Assembly: GCA_020072925.1 (NCBI GenBank)
Contig: JAIQGA010000160.1
Location: forward strand, 1-35,331
Direction of reading: 5' to 3'
DNA length: 35,331 nt
Source of the DNA: Terriglobia bacterium
Lineage (GTDB): Bacteria > Acidobacteriota > Terriglobia > UBA7540
Part shown: positions 9,008 through 16,752 of the stretch, piece after piece
Numbering within the stretch: position 1 is the first letter of the stretch
Layout of the letters: each line of letters starts with the position of its first letter
Notes under the pieces: generated by a model
Seen by the model: the letters and a program-made list of their open reading frames with translations, nothing else
The model's database searches: none
What the model was told of the DNA's origin: nothing
Translations under genes and position numbers: made by a program

Positions 9008-9994
9008 TCAAGAGATTTCTGCATCCGCACCCAGCGTCGAACCAACGTATCTGCTTACTTGACGAACGGCAAAGTCAAGCGCGGGCGTTGGGATCTTCCG
9101 CTGGCGCGCCTTTCTTACAACATAGCCCACAACGTCATCGAACTCCGTTCGCGATCCTCTTTCGACATCCACCAGCATCGAAGCCCGGTATCCTGTTCCC
9201 CACGCGGCCATTAATTGCTTCCCCTTTTCCTGAAGCCAGGAGGAGGCCTCCTCTTTGGAGGAATTAATAAGCTGATGCAAGAACAGGCTGGGCGCCTCAA
9301 CGATGCATGCGCCTTCTGCGGAGGCGACAGTCGCGCATTCACGGACAATCTCTACAAAGAATGGGGAGAGCCAAGGAGTGGAAAAAATAAATGGATAGGC
9401 ATATGCGCTCATCACCGAGAGGAGTGAGGTCGCAATCCATTGACAGGTCTTCGTCCATTCGATGGAGCGGATGACGAAACTTGATTGAGTGGGAATACCC
9501 GCTTCCGTCAGCAAGGAGGCCGTTTCTTTCACCCTTCGGGAGTCACGTCCATCCAGCTCACCAATGTGGCTTAATTGAATGCTGGGATTGAAGACGCGTC
9601 CTTCGCCTTGCTTGATCGCGGTAACTTCAATCACCGACCCAATCACGGTCTCATTCCCTAAATGTTCGGCAAGCGTTTCTTCCTTCTGAAGGCCGTTTTG
9701 CGCTGAAAGCGCGACTCCCACGGAAACTCCCGCGGCAGAGCGCAATGCCTCGCGACTGTCGTATGTCTTAACGGCCAGGATTAACAGGTCTGAGTCAGGT
9801 ATGAGCGTCGGCCATTCCAGCACCTCCACAAATCCCGTGACCGTCTGTACACCTGTAACTTGCAAACCCTGGGCGCGCACTCGGTCCGCCTCGTCCTTTT
9901 CCCTGAAAACCAACGTTACCTTATTCCCGGCACGAGCCAGATAGGCGGCTAGAGCACTGCCGATTCCCCCCGCACCAATCACGCTCACTTGCAA
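9008..9994 (-). CDS. Ketopantoate reductase (PanE/ApbA) family protein
   Basis: This 328-residue oxidoreductase has the N-terminal Rossmann motif GAGGIG at 7-12, the family residues K76 (AVKTYD), N100 (SAQNGLQ) and K182 (IEWTKTC), and a C-terminal helical domain ending in a VERGSRTEFDDVVGY-like segment. True PanE reduces 2-dehydropantoate with NADPH. Proteins of this fold inside catabolic clusters often reduce other 2-keto acids, and no pantothenate genes are nearby, so I leave the symbol blank. It starts at a TTG with GGAGGG about 9 nt upstream. It lies between the MaoC-like and CaiB-like genes on the same strand. Confidence 0.85.
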   Translation of the reverse strand: MQVSVIGAGGIGSALAAYLARAGNKVTLVFREKDEADRVRAQGLQVTGVQTVTGFVEVLEWPTLIPDSDLLILAVKTYDSREALRSAAGVSVGVALSAQNGLQKEETLAEHLGNETVIGSVIEVTAIKQGEGRVFNPSIQLSHIGELDGRDSRRVKETASLLTEAGIPTQSSFVIRSIEWTKTCQWIATSLLSVMSAYAYPFIFSTPWLSPFFVEIVRECATVASAEGACIVEAPSLFLHQLINSSKEEASSWLQEKGKQLMAAWGTGYRASMLVDVERGSRTEFDDVVGYVVRKARQRKIPTPALDFAVRQVSRYVGSTLGADAEIS

Positions 9995-10154
9995 GATGAA
10001 ATTCCCTCCGCCCGTGATGGCGTCAGATTCAGTCTCTCCCAGACCTGCAAGATCGCCCGCCAGCTTTGCACCTTGCAGGCAGCCAGTTCGGCCGCTTGTT
10101 GATACAGAAAGAGCGCGGAGCGCTATGAAATACCCGTCTGCGTTTCTCGCTCGA

Positions 10155-10535
10155 TCAACATCTTATGATCGCAAGCAAAAACGCACTTGCCATCCTCACA
10201 TAGGGGTCCTTTACGGTTACGCGACCCGTCACCCGGATCGTGTCACCGATGAATGTCGGCTTTGGAAATCGCACCCTGTCAATCCCATAAGTAATATTCT
10301 TCGTGTTCATTTTCATTTGCCAAGCAATGCCCATGCAAATTGAAAACACAAGGGCGCCGTGCGCTATGCGGCGTCCGTATGGGGTCTTTGCCTTGGCGAA
10401 TTGCTCATCCATCGAAACAGGGTGAAAATCTCCACTGATGCCAGCGAAATTTACAATGTCAGCTTCGGTGACAGTCCGGCCATGGCTTTCCCAAGTCTCC
10501 CCGACCTCGTACGACTCCCAATAGCGGTCCGGCAT
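10155..10535 (-). CDS. MaoC-like (hot-dog) dehydratase, probably frameshifted near its C-terminus
   Basis: This 126-residue protein has the MaoC/hydratase-2 fold. The active-site block GDFHPV gives D36 and H38, and GRRIAHGALVFSICMG follows with H59-G60. Enzymes of this family hydrate or dehydrate enoyl-CoA thioesters. The frame ends after VTVKDPYV in a short unrelated tail. In another frame the DNA goes straight on as EDGKCVFACDHKMLIERE and ends at a TAG at 10123, which looks like the normal last beta-strands. A frameshift, perhaps with a small deletion, near 10197-10205 therefore seems likely. The ATG has GGGGG upstream. It sits between the lactonase-like and PanE-like genes, and activity of the truncated form is doubtful. 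Confidence 0.8.
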   Translation of the reverse strand: MPDRYWESYEVGETWESHGRTVTEADIVNFAGISGDFHPVSMDEQFAKAKTPYGRRIAHGALVFSICMGIAWQMKMNTKNITYGIDRVRFPKPTFIGDTIRVTGRVTVKDPYVRMASAFLLAIIRC

Positions 10536-10565
10536 TCAGTTGACCCCCTCTCCCGAAGATTGCGT

Positions 10566-11396
10566 TTACCGATTGTCCCTGAACCACAAGCTTTGTGCAG
10601 TTCGACCCAGGATGCTCTTCTTCGCGGCATCCGTGAGACCCATTTCGTGTGTGAAGAGCCGAAGATGTTGCGCGTAGCTTGATTTCGGCGTCCATAAATC
10701 ACAGGGAAAGTCGCTGCCCCACACACACCTCCCCGGACCATAGGCGGCAATGACGCGCCGACAGGGTTCGTGCACATCACGGTACGGATACGCCTCCGCG
10801 CTACCCAGTGGCATAAAACTGAGTTTTGCGTAGGTTTTCGCAAACTTCGCCAGACGTATCATATCCGCTACAGCACCCTCCAAATCCGGCATGGGTTTCG
10901 GAATCAGGCAATGATCTATGACTACCGGCAGACGAGGGAATTTTTCCAGCATGCGCGCAAGTTCGTCGGTCTTGTCACGGTTAATGAAAACATTCACTAC
11001 TATTCCTAACTGTCCGGCCTTTTTCCACAATGCCTGCACACCGGGATGATCGAGGTGGCCGTCCGACGCTGGATAACTGCGGATTCCACGGACTCCATAC
11101 TCCCTCACATATCCAGAGAGGAGTTGGGGAGAATTCGCGTCATCCGGATCCAGCCCGCACACGCCTGCCATGTTTTTGCGATGCGCCTTGGAAACATCGC
11201 AGATGAACCGGTTGTCCCAACGGTAGAAGGTTCCCGGCTGGACGATACATATTCCGGCGACGTGATTCTTCTTGGCAAGCGATTCCAGGGTTCCCACCGA
11301 CCCTGACCTCCCTGGGGGGCGGATTGGCTTGTCAATCGGTGGATATTGAGCATCATCCTCCGCATAGATATGGGCATGCGCATCAATGATGAGCAT
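10566..11396 (-). CDS. Amidohydrolase_2 family TIM-barrel hydrolase (fuconolactonase-like)
   Basis: This 276-residue cytoplasmic protein is of the COG3618/amidohydrolase_2 type. It has an N-terminal DAHAHIY metal motif (D5, H7, H9), VVIDHC with H162, and CVWGSDFP with D229, in the order expected for a metal-dependent beta/alpha barrel. Relatives hydrolyse sugar lactones (L-fuconolactonase, L-rhamnono-lactonase) or 2-pyrone-4,6-dicarboxylate. With a fucosidase, a sugar dehydrogenase and a sugar-acid dehydratase in the same run, lactone opening is the most reasonable role. The ATG at 11396 is preceded by AAGGCGG. It lies 30 bp upstream of the MaoC-like gene. A decarboxylase of the same superfamily is the alternative. 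Confidence 0.85.
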   Translation of the reverse strand: MLIIDAHAHIYAEDDAQYPPIDKPIRPPGRSGSVGTLESLAKKNHVAGICIVQPGTFYRWDNRFICDVSKAHRKNMAGVCGLDPDDANSPQLLSGYVREYGVRGIRSYPASDGHLDHPGVQALWKKAGQLGIVVNVFINRDKTDELARMLEKFPRLPVVIDHCLIPKPMPDLEGAVADMIRLAKFAKTYAKLSFMPLGSAEAYPYRDVHEPCRRVIAAYGPGRCVWGSDFPCDLWTPKSSYAQHLRLFTHEMGLTDAAKKSILGRTAQSLWFRDNR

Positions 11397-11454
11397 TGTG
11401 GCAACCGCCTTTCGAAGCGATCCCTCCTAAACCGTAGCTGTCACTCGTTGCTAT

Positions 11455-12579
11455 TTAGCCGGTGGTTCGAGAAGATCCGGCAATCTTGCCGCGGTCCGTC
11501 AAGTCCTTCAGGCTGGCTACATCCAAGCCCGGGAACAGGACCTTCGCTTCATATCGCCATCCACGGAACTCGTCGATCGAACGCCGACTGCGGTCAAGAT
11601 AATGGCGCAGTTCCTCCAGCCCGTATTGCTTCGCCAATTGGCGCGCACTCACACCAGGCCGCTTGGCTTTGAGCACAAACCACTGCTCCAGTTCCATCCA
11701 TTTTTCCTGCTCGACATCTTCTGGATGTTCTTTCAGCAACTTGTCGCGCTTGGGGATATTGAAATTCTGGTGATAGATGCCGCGATCCAGGTCTAACGCG
11801 ACCGTGGCCACGTTGACCTTCTCGCTCTTCGAGTAGGCGAGCTTTTCTCCGGTGATGTCATATACAAGGCAATCGCTGGTTTGCGTTACAGACACAATAT
11901 AGAAATGATGATTGATCGCGTGCGCTTGCAGGGAGGTACCTGCGGAATAAGCGCTGGGCCAAATCACCACCTCGGCACCTTTATCCGACAGTCGCCTCCA
12001 GACCTCGGGGAAATTGACATCAAAACAAGTCGCAAATCCGAGCATCCCAAAGTCCGCGCGATACACTTGAGCATCTTCGCCCACGGCTGCCGGCGGGCGA
12101 ACATCGTATTCCGACCAATACGGAAAGACTTTGTCATAGATGCACGCCACGTTCCCGCTTCGATCGAGAAGGACGACGGTGTTGAGCCTGAGACTCTTGC
12201 TCTTCCGATCGATGGGACAAACAATGTAGGTTTTATGTTTCTTCGCTAAGGCAGAGATCGCCGTTATGGTGGGCCCGTGGAGGTCTTCTGCGCTTTCATC
12301 TCCTTGCCCGCGTAAGAGTTCCGGCAGAGCGATGATATCTACACGTGCAGACCCTGCTTTGTCCACGTGCGCGGCGATCTCGTCCACCGACAGTCCGTTG
12401 GGAAAACTGATGCTGGTGATTCGGACGACTCGTCCGACCGCGTCAACGGACCCACTCCCCTGCTCTTTCATAGCTTCGCTCATCCAATTAGCTCTCCCTG
12501 TCTCCAGGGCCGGATAGGTCATCCCTGCGAGCCCGGTAACGCCTACCACAGAATTCTTTAGGAACGCCCTTCTTTTCAT
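11455..12579 (-). CDS. Tat-exported carbon-nitrogen hydrolase (nitrilase superfamily)
   Basis: This 374-residue protein has a twin-arginine leader (MKRRAFLKNSVVGVTGLAG). The catalytic triad of the nitrilase superfamily is E87 (ALPELLRG), K150 (IYDKVFPYWSE) and C185 (FATCFDVNFPEVWRRL). Members are amidases, carbamoylases or nitrilases using a Cys thiolate, and most are cytoplasmic; export is unusual. The C-terminal 110 residues extend beyond the core (AKRPGVSARQLAKQYGLEEL and a charged helix) and may help dimerise or cap the site. The ATG has AAGGAG 5 nt upstream. Its position between the GHL6-like glycosidase and the lactonase suggests it removes an amide from a sugar derivative. The substrate is unknown. 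Confidence 0.9.
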   Translation of the reverse strand: MKRRAFLKNSVVGVTGLAGMTYPALETGRANWMSEAMKEQGSGSVDAVGRVVRITSISFPNGLSVDEIAAHVDKAGSARVDIIALPELLRGQGDESAEDLHGPTITAISALAKKHKTYIVCPIDRKSKSLRLNTVVLLDRSGNVACIYDKVFPYWSEYDVRPPAAVGEDAQVYRADFGMLGFATCFDVNFPEVWRRLSDKGAEVVIWPSAYSAGTSLQAHAINHHFYIVSVTQTSDCLVYDITGEKLAYSKSEKVNVATVALDLDRGIYHQNFNIPKRDKLLKEHPEDVEQEKWMELEQWFVLKAKRPGVSARQLAKQYGLEELRHYLDRSRRSIDEFRGWRYEAKVLFPGLDVASLKDLTDRGKIAGSSRTTG

Positions 12580-12714
12580 AACAGCTCCTTTCTCTCAGCA
12601 AAATTCAGCTCTCCCTGCGCCCTGTTGGCTTGGCCCCGACCCAGGACCGACTTCCAGCCAATCGCTCTCTGTTGGTCAATACCACATTGCATCTGCCGGG
12701 CTCTTGCATTGAGA

Positions 12715-15021
12715 TCAGGCAAGCATCAAGTGCACGACTTCCGCGATGTGGAGCGTGGGGATCTTCCCTACCGCGTAGCCGTCCTCTTCTCGGAACGAAA
12801 TGGCACGATCGGCGCGGATCAGCCGCATGCCCTTCGCTTTCCGCCCCTCCGGGATTCGGATCGCTACTTCCACCTCCCTCACCGGCATGTACTCCTGCCT
12901 CATCCGCCCCGCATCCGCGTCCTTGAACCCCACATTCCCCAACACCCAGAGCGCCAAGTCCCCGTTCGTCGCCCGGCGTAGAATCCCATAGACTCCTTGC
13001 GGTGCCCTGATCTTGTACGGTTGCGCTTGCCCCCCTGCCAGGAATTCTACCATTGACCGGATCAGCCGCCGCGTCGAAACCACTCGGTCGTAAAGATAAT
13101 TCCCTTCCAGGCTCCCGCTCACGTAGAGCGTCCGGCCTTGGCCATACGTGTGGGCGATGATCGCCGGACCGCGCACTTCCTCCGTCCCCAGATTCCAGCA
13201 CTCCGCCAGAATCCTGGCCCCGCCCCGCGCTTCCACCGGCACCAACCGCCCGTCCCCTTCCACCACCGACCCCGGCCCGTATTCTCCCAATCCTCCGTGC
13301 CGCTCCTTCACCCGGTAGTAGCACTCCGGCTGGCTCTCCAGCGGCTCCCCTTTCATCTCCACCCCCAACACTTCCTTCAGCGCCCCTCCCTCCTGCCGCA
13401 GATTCCCGGCCGCGTCGTACAGCCCCGTATCGTACGTCGCCAGCAACCCCCCGCCTCGCTCTACCCACGCCCTCAACTTCTGTGCATCGGCATCTGAGAC
13501 TCCCGATGCCCCGCACAGCGCGATCACCTTTTGGGCGCGCAGCCACTCCTCACTCATCTCCGTGCTGGGGTTGACATCGAAACTGATGCGCTCCTCCAAC
13601 AGCGCCAATCCCATCCCCCCGCTCATCTCCGGCCAGTTCCAACTCTTCCCCTTCGTCCGCCACAACTGCAGCGATTCCCAAGTCGGGACAATCGTCACGT
13701 ACGGCACCGGAACACTCCCTTGATGCATCCCCTCCACGCGCCGCATCAGCTCGAACACTTCCTGCGCCGGCTGCGCGCTCCCGCTCCCGACTTTGAAATA
13801 CAGCCGGTTCGCCGTGGCATAAAGCGGCGTATTCCCACACGCCAGGTTGGTGAAGCCTTCCATCCGTATCTCGTCCCGATCTTCCTGGTTGGTGTTGTGC
13901 ACTGCCCAGGGACTCTCATGCGGTGGCTCTCCAAACCACGATACCGCATAGCTCCCCAGGTACATTTGGGCCACCTTCTTGTACGGCCGCGCCATCGAGG
14001 CCCCCTTCATCCCCGTCATCAGCCGGTCGTAGACTTCCCGACTCGCCTCCACCATGAAGCCATCGGGGACGCGATACTGCATCGGAAGGGAGGTCCCAAT
14101 CCACGTCGCTCCGTTGTGGCAAAACATGAACTTCCCACTGCCGTGAACGATCTTTCGAAAGTCCAGCAGGTCTTCTCTGGTCAGTTGATTCGCCCAGGCA
14201 TACCAGGCGGTCAACGTTTTCATATCCACATCGGCCGGCAACGAGCCCCAATCAAAAGGCAGGCCGTTGAGCTTGGCGAGCCCCGCGAGGCGATCCAAGT
14301 CCTGGCCACTGAATTTACGGAAATTCTTCCGGCAGGAATCGCAAAAGCAGACCCCTGTGTACCCAAACGCGCTGGGGGAATCAAAATACACTCCATCGAT
14401 GTCGTGCTCACAGAGTTCCCTGACTACCTGGCGGATCGCGGCGCGGTAGGTGTCCCCTGTCGTGCAGAGCATCCGCATGGGCGTCATCCAGCCGATGTGA
14501 TAGTAGACCCCATAAGGTTTCCCCTCAGGGTCGCGAAGTAACCAATCGGCGTACTGGGGATGTTCATTGACGTAATCCGGCGTCAGCATCAGAGCCACAC
14601 CGTAACCTGTATAACAATACTGTCGCACCCCCACGCGCCGGCACTCTCTCGCTACCTCATCAATCAAATCCCTGCCTCCAAGCTCTTGATGGACCGGAAA
14701 CACCTTGCTGGGGTAGTACGCCCAATAGCCGATGGGTTGAAATCGCAAGAGGTTCCCACCAACCCCCACCACCGCTTCCACTAACCGCTCGGCATCAAAC
14801 TCCTTCAGGTGTGGATAGACCGGAGGCGAGTAGCCGTCGAAGTAAACCGTTCGCGCGTAGTGCAGCCAATCCGGCATTTGGTACTTATCGGGTGGAAAAT
14901 CCGTCTGCTCTCCTGCATCCACTCGGGCGTGACCCGGATTCATGAATGCCCAACTCGCTGGCACTCCTGCCAGCGCACCGATTCCTCCCACCGTACCCTT
15001 CAAGAATGTCCTTCGCTCCAT
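12715..15021 (-). CDS. Large Tat-exported GHL6-like/beta-galactosidase-like glycoside hydrolase
   Basis: This protein of about 768 residues starts with MERRTFLKGTVGGIGALAGV, a clear twin-arginine leader. The ATG at 15021 has AGGAG upstream and is preferred over an in-frame start at 15099. The N-terminal TIM barrel (about 50-420) carries HIDGVYFDSPSAFG-type segments, a C-x-x-C-x-x-x-F motif (VCFCDSCRKNFRKF) and VEASREVYDR, as in hypothetical glycosyl hydrolase 6 proteins related to GH42-type enzymes. A central alpha/beta part (about 480-660, including IALCGASGVSDADAQKLRAW and GGGLLATYDTGLYD) resembles the beta-galactosidase trimerisation/GATase-like domain, and a beta-rich C-terminal part follows. 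It should act on glycans in the periplasm; linkage and sugar are unknown. Catalytic acids were not assigned. Confidence 0.85.
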   Translation of the reverse strand: MERRTFLKGTVGGIGALAGVPASWAFMNPGHARVDAGEQTDFPPDKYQMPDWLHYARTVYFDGYSPPVYPHLKEFDAERLVEAVVGVGGNLLRFQPIGYWAYYPSKVFPVHQELGGRDLIDEVARECRRVGVRQYCYTGYGVALMLTPDYVNEHPQYADWLLRDPEGKPYGVYYHIGWMTPMRMLCTTGDTYRAAIRQVVRELCEHDIDGVYFDSPSAFGYTGVCFCDSCRKNFRKFSGQDLDRLAGLAKLNGLPFDWGSLPADVDMKTLTAWYAWANQLTREDLLDFRKIVHGSGKFMFCHNGATWIGTSLPMQYRVPDGFMVEASREVYDRLMTGMKGASMARPYKKVAQMYLGSYAVSWFGEPPHESPWAVHNTNQEDRDEIRMEGFTNLACGNTPLYATANRLYFKVGSGSAQPAQEVFELMRRVEGMHQGSVPVPYVTIVPTWESLQLWRTKGKSWNWPEMSGGMGLALLEERISFDVNPSTEMSEEWLRAQKVIALCGASGVSDADAQKLRAWVERGGGLLATYDTGLYDAAGNLRQEGGALKEVLGVEMKGEPLESQPECYYRVKERHGGLGEYGPGSVVEGDGRLVPVEARGGARILAECWNLGTEEVRGPAIIAHTYGQGRTLYVSGSLEGNYLYDRVVSTRRLIRSMVEFLAGGQAQPYKIRAPQGVYGILRRATNGDLALWVLGNVGFKDADAGRMRQEYMPVREVEVAIRIPEGRKAKGMRLIRADRAISFREEDGYAVGKIPTLHIAEVVHLMLA

Positions 15022-15095
15022 AAGCCTTCTCCTCAATCCTGAATTGTTCGGTTCCAGAGGGCTTCGCCGCACTGCCGGGTCCCCCTCCTGGACTT

Positions 15096-16556
15096 TCACA
15101 GTCGCGTTTTTAGACGTGGATACAGCTCCAAGGCATTATCGTAAAGGATATTGTTGCCGATATAACGGGCATCTTGCTCTGAAAGCTCCCCCCGATCAAC
15201 TTTTTCAGCGAGCACTTCCGCAAGGCATCGGCGTGTTAATTCCGTCTCGCCGTAAATCCCTTCCGCGGAAGTATCGTCACCGCCCCAGGTAATCCGATTC
15301 GAAGGGATAACCTCGAGCCATTCGTGCAAGGCCCTTTTCGCCATCGTGAAGCTGATGGTGGGAAGCCAGACCGCATTGATCCAAACACGATCCGGATGCG
15401 TCATGGCGATGGCGCCGGCTTCGCCGACCCACGGGTATCCGCCATGAAACAACTCAAATTTGGTTTGCGGGTTGGCGTCAATGAGGTTCGTCAGGAGCAA
15501 GGGATTGGAGCCGGCAATTCGTGCGTCTCCGGTGTGAATCTGAAACGGCATGTCGTGCTTGGCACTCAGCTCAGTGAGTCTCCACATGATGAAATCTTCG
15601 AAATCCTTTACCTGCTCGGGGGTGAGTTCCGAGCGTGGATGCCCAAAGGCCTTCGCAGCTCGTTCTTTCGGGACATTGTCAAACCAAAGCGTCCGTTCGT
15701 AGGCCAGGGTGGTCTTCAAACAAATGGCATCGCCTTTCTTAGCGGTAACGAACAGGGCGTCGAGCACGGCCAGGTAGTCGTCCAGAGAATTAACCGGGAT
15801 TCCGCATTTCTGGGCGAAAATGTAGGGATCGTCCAGAGGGCCCATGATCATGAAGGGATGGAACTTCTTGTCGAATTCCGAAGGATGGAACCCCCACGGC
15901 AGGCTGGTCACATTGAAGGTCAGCATTTCAAAAGGGTAGTCCGCGTGGAAGTCGAAACGCTCCCAGTATCTGTCGCACACCAGCAGCTTAATGTTGGCCT
16001 TCTTCAGCAACACTTCATGAAGCCATCGGGGATCACGGTAGTTCTCAAAAATCCGTCGGTTCAGCTCCGAGGCTTGCTCATCCGTGATCGTGTCGAAGTC
16101 CACTCCGTAAAGGTCGCGCAGAGCTCGCCACATGTACCGATAGAAACCCGCCGCACGAAGGTTAACAAAATCCTTCTTGCCTTGGCGCCACCACTTTTCA
16201 AACTGTTCCTTGGGCTCCCAGGGAGTAAGCCGGGTTAATCGTTGCAGGTAGCTGCCAGCCCACAGGCCATATAGGTTCATGCCGCGACCCTGGTCCGTCT
16301 CGACATAGCCAGGCAATTGATCAAACGCCCGCAGATGTTCGTGCAGGTCAATCGCAGGGACCGAATCCAGGTATTCTTTCATCCGCAAATACTGATTCTT
16401 CCCTTGAGGAATCGGCGGATCAGCCTTCGAACTTTCGGTAGGACCGCTCCTTGCAGGCGGCAGCAATGCGGCATCGAGCTTCCCATGAAGTGCTTGTAAA
16501 CCCCCTAGCCCTCCAATTCCTGCTGCAAGGTCTCTAAGAAACTTCCTTCGCTCCAT
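15096..16556 (-). CDS. Tat-exported metal-dependent amidohydrolase (uronate-isomerase-like superfamily)
   Basis: This 486-residue protein has a twin-arginine leader (MERRKFLRDLAAGIGGLGG). The amidohydrolase-superfamily metal site is readable as D70, H72 and H74 (IDLHEHL), K281 (ICLKTTLAYERTL), H341 (FQIHTGDARI), H371 (ELFHGGYPW) and D427 (ITWGGDDTSAEG). The large helical insert (about 95-200) and overall order recall uronate isomerase and its uncharacterised relatives more than the small lactonase-like members. It ends in a short helical tail (NNILYDNALELYP). The ATG has GAGGG upstream, with a palindrome and a candidate promoter just before it, so a transcript may start here and run into the GHL6-like gene 74 bp downstream. 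The substrate is unknown. Confidence 0.85.
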   Translation of the reverse strand: MERRKFLRDLAAGIGGLGGLQALHGKLDAALLPPARSGPTESSKADPPIPQGKNQYLRMKEYLDSVPAIDLHEHLRAFDQLPGYVETDQGRGMNLYGLWAGSYLQRLTRLTPWEPKEQFEKWWRQGKKDFVNLRAAGFYRYMWRALRDLYGVDFDTITDEQASELNRRIFENYRDPRWLHEVLLKKANIKLLVCDRYWERFDFHADYPFEMLTFNVTSLPWGFHPSEFDKKFHPFMIMGPLDDPYIFAQKCGIPVNSLDDYLAVLDALFVTAKKGDAICLKTTLAYERTLWFDNVPKERAAKAFGHPRSELTPEQVKDFEDFIMWRLTELSAKHDMPFQIHTGDARIAGSNPLLLTNLIDANPQTKFELFHGGYPWVGEAGAIAMTHPDRVWINAVWLPTISFTMAKRALHEWLEVIPSNRITWGGDDTSAEGIYGETELTRRCLAEVLAEKVDRGELSEQDARYIGNNILYDNALELYPRLKTRL

Positions 16557-16572
16557 GCGTCCCTCAAGATTA

Positions 16573-16587
16573 CGGGATCAGATCCCG
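16573..16587. promoter_or_regulatory. 15-bp perfect palindrome, candidate operator
   Basis: The sequence CGGGATCAGATCCCG is a perfect inverted repeat with 7-bp arms and a single central base. It ends 16 bp before the ATG of the amidohydrolase gene and lies just downstream of a promoter-like pair of hexamers. That is a typical place for a repressor to bind. I did not find a second clear copy upstream of the other transcription units by eye. The cognate regulator is unknown; the GntR/FCD protein at 1769-2506 is one candidate. Confidence 0.4.
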
Positions 16588-16597
16588 GCAATTGTGG

Positions 16598-16626
16598 ATT
16601 CTATGACTATTAGAGCTACGCATTAA
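16598..16626 (-). promoter_or_regulatory. Candidate sigma-70-like promoter
   Basis: Read on the minus strand, TTAATG and TAGAAT are separated by 17 bp. The second hexamer matches the -10 consensus at five of six positions, while the first is a weak -35. The predicted start would fall just before the palindrome at 16573-16587 and about 35-40 bp before the amidohydrolase ATG. The 190-bp gap upstream of that gene is one of the larger ones in the run, which supports a promoter here. Confidence 0.35.
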
Positions 16627-16752
16627 CCGATCGAGCGTATTATTTGGTAAGGCAAGAACCGGGAAAGCAGAGGCAGAAGGTAAACAGAATGCCAGCCTGG
16701 ATGGGTCCCGCGTCAGAAGGAACCCTTCATCTCCGCATTCACGGACCTCGAC

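Noticed and set aside
12605-14541. Long frames of 313 and 336 codons overlapping the GHL6-like gene
   Set aside because: They are low-complexity antisense or off-frame shadows, rich in Arg, Gly and Pro. The GHL6-like frame has a Tat leader, ribosome site and family motifs.
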